Source: Alitta virens | Lineage: Eukaryota; Annelida; Polychaeta; Phyllodocida; Nereididae | Reading direction: 5' to 3' | Length of the DNA: 64,000 nucleotides | Assembly: GCA_932294295.1 (NCBI GenBank) | Contig: OW028576.1 | Span: 41,487,747-41,551,746 of the forward strand | Shown: in pieces, positions 56,081-64,000 of the stretch | Layout: each line of letters begins with the position of its first letter | Numbering within the stretch: position 1 is the stretch's first letter | The notes under the pieces: generated by a model | Databases searched by the model: none | The model's input: the letters and a program-made list of their open reading frames with translations, nothing else | Told to the model about the DNA's origin: nothing | Program-made: the position numbers and the translations under genes

Positions 56081-57140
56081 AGCTATCCCCTCCCTGCTTT
56101 CGCTGCCTGCGATGCTGCTGCGTTGACCTATATATTTTCACTCTCAGAGCGTGTGTTCACATATACCTTGACTATCATAGAACATACTGTGATAGTTCTA
56201 TACTTGATAAAGGCCTAGGCCCAGGTATAAAAAAATGCATCATTGCCAAGATAGGGAAGTTAATGGGTTAATAAGACCAAAAACAAGTGGGTATTAGTGC
56301 TGAGTTTACACAATTCTTGTTCTGACAAGCAGGCAATTAGAAAAATTGCTTAAACTAAAAAATATGAATCCATTTCTCAGCCTATCGGCTACATAGTTTA
56401 ACCAATCATTTGGTTTGGATAGGTAAACTAGCAAAGAATGTCCATAATTAGGTTGTTAACCTGTCAGGTGACACAAAGTGTTCATGCAAATTGATGTCCT
56501 TAGTGTTACAACCCTAAATGAGAAGTGACGAGAATGTAAAGTATAAATTTATTCGGTCATGTGCTCAGTTCTGCCCTAACAGACTCGCGACTAAAATCAA
56601 CTGCATAAAATCGACTCGATGTGCAGATTATATATACCTTGGAGGAATTAGAGAAGGAGAGGACAGTTAGGTACATCAAAGGTTGAATCATTGTCGCGCA
56701 AAAAGCTTAATGACCTAAGGAACCGCCCCTAACTGGGGGGCAATTGTGCAACAATAAGCATGGAATATAGATATTTATCCGTTTTCACACAAATTCATTT
56801 GTAATGCATGATACACATAATTTGGCTATTCTGAGCACAAAAGAACTAAAAAAACACATACTGATTATGATATTAGGAAGACAACAATCTTGTGGATAAT
56901 ACACTTAAATTTTGAATTCACTTAGCTGCTTAGTTATTAAGATATAGCTGGATTAATGTCATTAGTATTTTTTGTGTTTATTCTAATATTAAGCAGACAT
57001 GCCACGGAAAGCCGTGAATGTAGGTCATGTCATTTTGATGGCCAGAATATTTAGTTTCATCTAAGCACAATTGCATTGTGTGGGTATTTGTGGGTTTTAT
57101 GTAATGACGGTTTTAATAACAAATTCCTAAATCTTTCAGA
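56080..57140. other. intron of gene D, nothing recognised
   Basis: AT-rich with no exon seen. 56637-56671 (accttggaggaattagagaa and following) is complementary to 59900-59936, so the two may mark ends of one larger element that contains the satellite. Confidence 0.4.
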
Positions 57141-57148
57141 TCAGTGAA

Positions 57149-57258
57149 GTTGGCTACCCGAACCTAGCTACCTGACAGCTACCCGGCAGCTACCTGAAGG
57201 TGTAAAGTTAGCTACCCGAACCCAGCTACCTGACAGCTACCTGGCAGCTACCCGAACT
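57149..57258. repeat. two inverted-orientation GCTACCCGAA units beside the satellite
   Basis: Two copies, about 55 bp each, of gctacccgaacc.agctacc followed by tgacagctacc, which are the complement of the cgggtagctgccaggtagct boundary word in the satellite. Confidence 0.75.
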
Positions 57259-59229
57259 TTCCATGTATATAACTCAAAAACAGTTGAGTGTAATTTTTCC
57301 GTTTTTGCGCCAAAAGATACTTAGAGCAAAGGTTTACGTTCTAGAATTTTTTCGGAATTTTCCGAGCACGTCGAAGATGTGATATATCAAAATAATTGAA
57401 AAAATGACGTTTTTTACCGTAACGCAAACGGTAGCTTTTTGGAGTGTCTGGTTGAGAAAGCGCCGGTAGAAAACAAAAATTAACTTTTGTGTCTAACTTT
57501 TAGCATAGACAAAACTAGTCTTTGCAACCCTTAAAGAGGTCAAATTCATTAGTACTTTCGGGTAGCTGCCAGGTAGCTGGAATTTGGCTCGCCTCTTTTT
57601 TGCCACCCTCTCGTAAACGGTTTCACGGATCTTTACCGTTTTTGACACAAAGATACATTTGGCAAAGGTCTACATTTTAGAATTTTTCCTGAATTTTCCA
57701 AAGGGTTACGGCTCTGAAATATCAAAAAAACTCAAAAACAACCTCTTTTGCCGTAGCTGCGATTGTAAATTTACCGGTTGACCGGTTGGGGCAGTACCGG
57801 TAAAAAACAAAAATTAACTTTTGTATCTAACTTTTGCAAAATGTAAAACTGACCTGTGCACCCGTTAAGTGGGTGTAATTACGCCTTAGATTCGGGTAGC
57901 TGCCAGGTAGCTAGCTTCGCTATCGCATATTCCTCGAAAACGGTCAAACGTGAATTTTCTGTTTTTGCGCCAAAAGATACTTAGGGCAAAGGTTTACGTT
58001 CTAGAATTTTTTCGGAATTTTCCGAGCACGTGGAAGATGTGATATATCAAAATAATTGAAAAAATGACGTTTTTTACCGTAACACAAACGGTATCTTTTT
58101 GGAGTGTCCGGTTGAGAAAGCGCCGGTAGAAAACAAAAATTAACTTTTGTGTCTAACTTTTAGCATAGACAAAACTAGTCTTTGCAACCCTTAAAGGGGT
58201 CAAATTCATCAGTACTTTCGGGTAGCTGCCAGGTAGCTGGAATTTGGCTCGCCCCTTTTTTGCCACCCTCTCGTAAACGGTTTCACGGATCTTTACCGTT
58301 TTTGACACAAAGATACATTCGGCATAGGTCTACAATTTAGAATTTTTCCAGAATTTTCCGAAGCGTTACGGCTCTGAAATATCAAAAAAACTCAAAACCA
58401 ACCTCTTTTGCCGTAGCTGCCATTGTAAATTTACCGGTTGACCGGTTGGGACAGTACCGGTAAAAAACAAAAATTAACTTTTGTATCTAACTTTTGCGAT
58501 ATGTAAAACTGACCTGTGCACCCATTAAGTGGGTGTAATTACGCCTTAGATTCGGGTAGCTGCCAGGTAGCTAGCTTCGCTATCGCATATTCCTTGAAAA
58601 CGGTCAAACGTGATTTTTCCGTTTTTGCGCCAAAAGATACTTAGGGCAAAGGTTTACGTTCTAGAATTTTTTCGGAATTTTCCGAGCACGTCGAAGATGT
58701 GATATATCAAAATAATTGAAAAAATGACGTTTTTTACCGTAACGCAAACGGTAGCTTTTTGGAGTGTCCAGTTGAGAAAGCGCCGGTAGAAAACAAAAAT
58801 TAACTTTTGTGTCTAACTTTTAGCATAGACAAAACTAGTCTTTGCAACCCTTAAAGGGGTCAAATTCATTAGTACTTTCGGGTAGCTGCCAGGTAGCTGG
58901 AATTTGGCTCGCCTCTTTTTTGCCACCCTCTCGTAAACGGTTTCACGGATCATTACCATTTTTGACACAAAGATACATTCGGCATAGGTCTACAATTTAG
59001 AATTTTTCCAGAATTTTCCGAAGCGTTACGGCTCTGAAATATCAAAAAAACTCAAAAACAACCTCTTTTGCCCTAGCTGCCATTGTAAATTTACCGGTTG
59101 ACCGGTTGGGACAGTACCGGTAAAAAACAAAAATTAACTTTTGTATCTAACTTTTGCAATATGTAAAACTAACCTGTGCACCCGTTAAGTGGGTGTAATT
59201 ACGCCTTAGATTCGGGTAGCTGCCAGGTA
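57250..59229 (+). repeat. dimeric satellite, three units of 660 bp
   Basis: The period is exactly 660 bp: the same stretch sits at the same column at 57301, 57961 and 58621. Units are estimated at about 95% identical. Each unit consists of two diverged halves of about 325 and 335 bp, with matching landmarks (gtttttg.g.caaagatac, tctagaattttt.c.gaattttcc, gatatatcaaaa, ttttaccgta/ttttgccgta, accggtagaaaacaaaaattaacttttgt and the cgggtagctgccaggtagct boundary). This is the organisation of a higher-order satellite. It lies in the 5.1-kb intron splitting gene D's WSC domain. Confidence 0.93.
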
Positions 59230-59259
59230 TGAATATGAAAGAGAGTGGAGCAGTTCTGT

Positions 59260-59582
59260 GTACGCTACAAGTTAGACACAAAAGTTAATTTTTGTTTTCT
59301 ACCGGCGCTTTCTCAACCGGACACTCCAAAAAGCTACCGTTTGCGTTACGGTAAAAAACGTCATTTTTTCAATTATTTTGATATATCACATCTTCGACGT
59401 GCTCGGAAAATTCCGAAAAAATTCTAGAACGTAAACCTTTGCCCTAAATATCTTTTGGCGCAAAAACGGAAAAATCACGTTTGACCGTTTTCGAGGAATA
59501 TGCGATAGCGAAGCTAGCTACCTGGCAGCTACCCGAATCTAAGGCGTAATTACACCCACTTAACGGGTGCACAGGTCAGTTT
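59260..59582 (-). repeat. inverted partial satellite unit
   Basis: About 320 bp are the reverse complement of one satellite half plus the boundary (from gttagacacaaaagttaatt to taattacacccacttaacg). The switch of direction occurs near 59230-59260 through a 30-bp unrelated stretch. The short ORF at 59245 crosses this and is an artefact. Confidence 0.9.
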
Positions 59583-60424
59583 AGAAGAATCTAATAGTAG
59601 AATACAAAACTGGCTTTTGTGGTAATGAAATAGACACATTTAATTGGGTAAATACAGTACCATTTCTGCTGAGTATAGTTCATATTAATTAGTAGGAGAT
59701 TCAACATAAAGGGCCACTGCCTCCCCCCAGCCAGGCTGGGCCAGCGCAACACTGATTGTACATGAAAGAACTTTTATTGGCCTGGTTCTTAATTGCTTAA
59801 AATGACGATTTCAAAGTCAAACTCCACCTTAGACCTGTGAAATCTGAGGAATGACGGACTATCATTACAGCATGCTCATGTTGCAAATTCTAAGTGTCCT
59901 CTCCTTCTCTAATTCCTCCAAGTAGCGTTGCTGAGTGCTGATTAGCTGCTGGCCCCTAGCGCTTGCTGGATTGACAGCTAAGGAGTTAAGCTCCGCCCAC
60001 AGACACCCTGCCCCGGGCTATTACATTAGAAATGTTCTATATAAGCAGAAAGTGCTTTTTTTTTTGCTACTATGCTACTCATTTGTAAGTAAATAATCCT
60101 GCGCAGCATACTTGGAGCAAACAAGCGACTAAATTGATGTTATCATCCACTTACACTGTTTTCCTATTGTTCTTAGAGGGATATATGACCAACAAAAATG
60201 TTAGTTAACTCCCTCCTGAGTGCAAACTGAACTTGTCTTGCGCATCATAAGGAAGTAAAATAAATAAAACAATCAAACTAGAAATTATGCCTAATGGAGT
60301 ATAAGTTAGCTGCGATGAGCGGATATAAGCACAAAAGTGTTAACTCCCGACAACGAGGGACTGAACATTCCATTGCATATGATCAAGAGATTATTGTGTT
60401 TTTCTTTCTCTTAATTCATTCCAG
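59583..60424. other. intron of gene D, nothing recognised
   Basis: No exon is seen before the acceptor at 60424. 59900-59936 is the inverted partner of 56637-56671. Confidence 0.4.
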
Positions 60425-60581
60425 GGTGGAACTGGCTTAGATTGTCACTGTGGCAACGGAGGATATACAAAACATGGCAGCTCCACCGCCTGCATAACAT
60501 GTAATCACCATACCCAACAGTTTAAATGTGGACTCAGGGATGGATATATGCGCCTTGTTGCCATTCACAAATTGACATCAG
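60425..60581 (+). CDS. gene D exon: second half of a WSC domain
   Basis: The acceptor is ttaattcattccag and the donor is gtacag. It enters in phase 0, matching the 55178 exon, and leaves in phase 1. The 52 codons give GGTGLDCHCGNGGY, then STACITCNHHTQQFKCGLRDGY and MRLVAIHKL. These are the C-x-C-G motif, the paired cysteines and the C-G-x(3)-Y...(L/I)-x-(V/I)-(Y/H) ending of WSC domains. The spacing C-IT-C differs from the gene A copy (CSQLC), so this is WSC domain 1, not the paralogue of gene A's visible domain. The phase-1 exit agrees with entry into a copy of exon 2117-2280, expected just beyond 64000. Confidence 0.87.
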
Positions 60582-61825
60582 GTACAGTAAAACCCAATCA
60601 TCTCTTTTCATCCAGAATTACAAAATCCTATTTGAATAAATTTTTGTTAAGGCATTACACTAAATCAATATTGCACTTAACATGAGTTCAGATCTTGACT
60701 AAGGGTGATAGACAATATTAATTTGTAAATCAAAACTTTTTGGGGGAAAATTGTAGACTAGTATAATACAGTAATAACAGTGATATTCTGATGATCACAC
60801 TGTAATACCATAACAGCGAAAACTACCAGGGGAACTTATTGGTCACATTTAGCGCCAAATATAGGTTAAAAACACCAGTTGTACAGTCAATCCAAAAATT
60901 ATTCAGATGCATTCAAAATGCAAATTTGAACTAGCGTAGAAGTGATTTTTTTACAGCCAAATTCAGAGAGTTGTAAACAATCCTCATAGACTCAGAAGAT
61001 AAACTCAAGATGACATCATGTTAATATAGGACTCTCATTGGCTGAGGGATGCTTTAACCAAATAGAGTCATGGATTCACATCATGTCCTCTGGAGTTCAG
61101 CTTCCGTGTCCAAGAGATTGATTTCCAACTCTGCAAATTTGGCTGTAGGGTGGCACTGGAATTCTTTATGTATATTTCAATAGGAGACAGTGGCTGTGAT
61201 TGCAATGCATCCCCATATTGGCCAATGTAGTATGGAAGGTGATAGATATATTGAAAAATAGTCAAAACTGTCTGAATAATTCTTGGTGTGACTGTATATA
61301 GCCTGCTTCTAGTGTACATTACATAGCCCTAAGAAGTCCAGTTCCTCCTCGTGGTACAGTGACAGTGGTAAGTAACACTGTGGGTGAAGACCTTAACACA
61401 TGGCCTCATGACTGTCTAGAAATCCCATACTTAGCAAGACGTGAATGACCTTACAGGTTAAAAAGTTATTAAACATAACTTAGTTACAAATTAACTGATG
61501 CTGCATAGCCAGTGCTTTGTATAATTATACAGACATAGAGACAGGCAGGCAGGCAGACTGCCAGACAGACAGGCAGGCATACATTTGTGATATATTGCAA
61601 TTTAATATGTGTGATAACTGGTTTTTGAGACAATTGGCTGCATACTTATGGGCTATGAGTGGTATTTGCCATAACTCATTCCTCATAAACATGTTCGAAT
61701 CTTTGCAAAAATGAGGTACTAATAAAATATAATGGAAGTAAATTCTGAATACATATATAATAAAATTGATATATTTTACAAGTTAATATGTCATCAAGCC
61801 TAAGAATACAAAGCTTTTTGAATAA
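60582..61825. other. intron of gene D, nothing recognised
   Basis: No exon. A short (GGCA)n/(AGAC)n-type run lies at 61540-61575. The ORFs at 61068 and 61517 show no domain. Confidence 0.4.
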
Positions 61826-64000
61826 CATGGATCATACAAAATAAACCTTTAAGGTTTTTACTACTTGTATTTAAATGAATATTGTCTAAATACAAATAAA
61901 TACAAATCTTAAAGGTTTATTTTGTATGGAATGATACCCCACAATCAGTTGTATACCACATAGAAAAGCCATGTGGTATAGCCTATGTGGTATACATGTG
62001 TATACTACATGGCTTACCTTACAAGGATGGGAAATGTATACCACATACTTCTATGTATGGCAGGCCAATGACAAAAAATCACTTTTTGCACTATTCAAAA
62101 GATAAAATTGTCAGCTCTCAAAGGTTAGAATTTTTGAAATCGGACAAGAATTAACGATTCTAGGACCAAAAAACGTAACAGAAAGTCAATGGTCTGTTCA
62201 GTCCACAGATGCAAGCCATTGTGTGGCTGTGTTGCTATGGGCAACGTCACAGGAGCGTCATCGCTTCGGTAATACAATCGAATAATACGGAACAATAAAA
62301 CATTTTCTGTCCAAATCTAGTATAAAAAACAATTCTGACAAGAAATATTTAACAACTGGTTTGTAAATATCATTCGTAAATTTTTTTATTAACCTCAAAA
62401 TGTCCCAGAAAGTTTTGAGGTGATGACGTTGTTGACAGTTATGCAATGCTCTGATTGGTCAATGGCAAAAATTGATATTCATGAATTTTTTCTATACTAC
62501 ATGAATGCATAGCCAGGCAGCTCAACTAAAAGTGAAAATTGTGGGGTATAAATAAGACCCAAGTGGATATGTGGTATATTTTTATATTCCCTCACTTGTG
62601 GACAGATTGCTAACGCCACTCGTGAATCCTGGCCAATCTGTCCACGCTTGGGGAATATAAAAATATACCACATAACCATTGGGTCTTATTATAATACTCA
62701 ACACACCCATTTTAATGCCTTTATAAGTCAAAATATTTTTTGATCGCTGTTTAAATTATATATTATCAATTGTCATTCCCTTCAACAATCGTTGTATTGC
62801 TTACTTGCAGTTAATCTATGGCATTTAAATTAGTATTTATAACTGAACACTTTACAGGTGTATATGAAGAAAACAGTAATAAGTGTTGGAGTCAAGTGAA
62901 AGTAATATAGATCATAATGCAACTAATTATTATGAAATTGCTAATTATAAACAAAAACTGTTGAATGGGTTGAGCATGGCAATACTATGATCAAATATTT
63001 AATAATTGTATGCACATGAATTATACAACATTTATGGCTGTCATTGCTAAGTATGGGATGCTAAGGAATATGAAGGAAGCATCACAATTTTTAGCATTTT
63101 TTTCCAGATTTTCCATTATTATAAAAAAAAGAAGAAGAAGGATGAAACAAATGTCAAAATGAAGCTTAAAAGTGAAAGTACTATAATCTAGATATAACAT
63201 TTTGTAATGATCATAGAGTCATTGATATGAGGGTTTAAAAAAGGGTACCAAATAATTATTTTTCTATTTTTAGCATTTTATTTTTCATTATTACGTTATC
63301 AGCATGAAATGAATATCAACATAAATATAATTTAGATATGTCATTGCTACAATTTCATTCATGTAGGTTAAATAGTGTCTTTTGTATGGAGGTTTGAAAA
63401 AGTAGGAATTTTCCCTATTTTGCCCTAATTATGAAAATGATATGGTATTTACGGCCATGAGACCCCAAAAGGCACCACTACACTATTTTAGGCATATTAT
63501 GACAACGTTTTAAGCATGCAGGTAGAGTAGTGTCAGAGTTCTGATATGTCAATGTGACTATCAAAGGGCACCACCAGGTCATATAGAGTATTACTGTACA
63601 AAATGTTGTTAGGGTAAGTGCATTAGTGTAAGAGTTCTGCTTCGGAAACGAAAGTGTTACGCCCTCCCGCCCGTCCGCCCGTCGGACAGTCATTGTTAAC
63701 AAAAACCCTTTTGCGAACTTCATTCGCTGAGGGTTAAAAATATACACAGGTTGATTATTTTAGCATGTGGTAAGGCCATGCCAAATGTCTCCCAACCATG
63801 CAAAGGAATATCTGGAGATAAATCAATACAATCATAGAATGCAATTGCAATAAAAAAGCAAGTTATTATTTTATTTTTTTCCACTTGAAGATAATCCAAC
63901 CTTGCATGTGTCATCTTTCCCTTATGAATTATATGAAATATTTTACTCAATTCAGGCTTTTTTATCTCATAATTGTTATAGCCCTAATTAATTATCAATT
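61826..64000. repeat. segmental duplication copy 2
   Basis: Diverged copy of 1-2116 in the same orientation (see there). The match runs to the last base of the window (ctcataattgttatagccct, against ctcataatcgttagagccct near 2050), so the equivalent of the exon at 2117 is predicted about 25-50 bp beyond the end. By eye the aligned parts look about 90-95% identical. Confidence 0.88.
61921..62695. repeat. about 775-bp insertion in duplication copy 2, fold-back ends
   Basis: Absent from the corresponding place in copy 1 (between 393 and 394 approximately). It contains repeated tgtggtata / tataccacat words near 61950-62050 and a near-perfect inverted repeat at its right end: gacccaagtgg.tatgtggtat ...ttatattccc against gggaatataaaaatatacca...ttgggtc (62546-62690). 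Either an element inserted into copy 2 or copy 1 lost it. Confidence 0.7.

Noticed and set aside
59245..59427. 60-codon ORF
   Set aside because: It crosses the junction into the inverted satellite unit and has no support beyond being open.

Overview
This is eukaryotic, animal genomic DNA. It is AT-rich with long introns, GT-AG splice sites, tRNA-derived SINEs, several LINE families, a Ty3/Gypsy element, PIF/Harbinger and hAT-like DNA transposons, and satellites. The host genes are secreted, modular, cysteine-rich proteins with WSC, EGF-like, PAN/apple and fibronectin type II (FN2) domains. This suggests a marine invertebrate, but I cannot name the species from the sequence. All host gene models are read by eye from splice signals, reading phase and domain cysteines; no search or transcript was available.

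Host genes. Gene A (+, about 2.1-11.2 kb) is the 3' part of a secreted gene: a WSC domain split over two exons (2117-2280, 8357-8501), an EGF-like exon (9684-9821) and a last exon with a PAN/apple domain and the stop (10909-11153). Gene B (-, 19.9-16.1 kb) is a partial gene with an FN2 exon, a threonine-rich linker exon and a short exon, all phase 1-1. Gene C (+, 34.1-44.5 kb) has a signal peptide plus PAN-like exon and a last exon of unknown fold about 9.8 kb away; two Harbinger elements fill its intron. Gene D (+, 53.4 kb to beyond the window) has a signal-peptide exon (53369-53426) and a WSC domain on two exons (55178-55323, 60425-60581), ending in phase 1.

The key structural point is that the last about 2.2 kb of the window (61.8-64.0 kb) is a diverged copy of the first about 2.1 kb. 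Copy 1 is the intron immediately upstream of gene A's WSC exon, and the window ends just where the matching exon of gene D should begin. Exon phases agree. Genes A and D are therefore probably tandem paralogues with the plan signal peptide - WSC - WSC - EGF - PAN, and each shows only half of itself here.

Repeats dominate the rest. 3.1-7.5 kb in gene A's intron is an array block with about 35 copies of a 24-nt hairpin core (9-bp stem, GCAA loop) separated by spacers of first about 92 and then exactly 60 bp. 7.8 and 9.9 kb hold two hAT-like MITEs with 8-bp target duplications. 11.2-15.7 kb holds a 57-bp minisatellite, SINEs and a LINE remnant. 20.2-21.2 kb is a three-copy tandem repeat, interrupted by a 3.9-kb RNase H-bearing LINE (21175-25077) with a 15-bp target duplication, which itself carries a nested copy of its own 3' end. 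27.4-28.9 kb is another LINE remnant carrying a small inserted cysteine-rich sequence. Three PIF/Harbinger elements with TAA/TTA duplications lie at 29703-32878, 35505-40016 (with decayed transposase) and 41033-43495. A young but broken Gypsy element occupies 45164-51172. A dimeric 660-bp satellite lies at 57.25-59.23 kb in gene D's intron.
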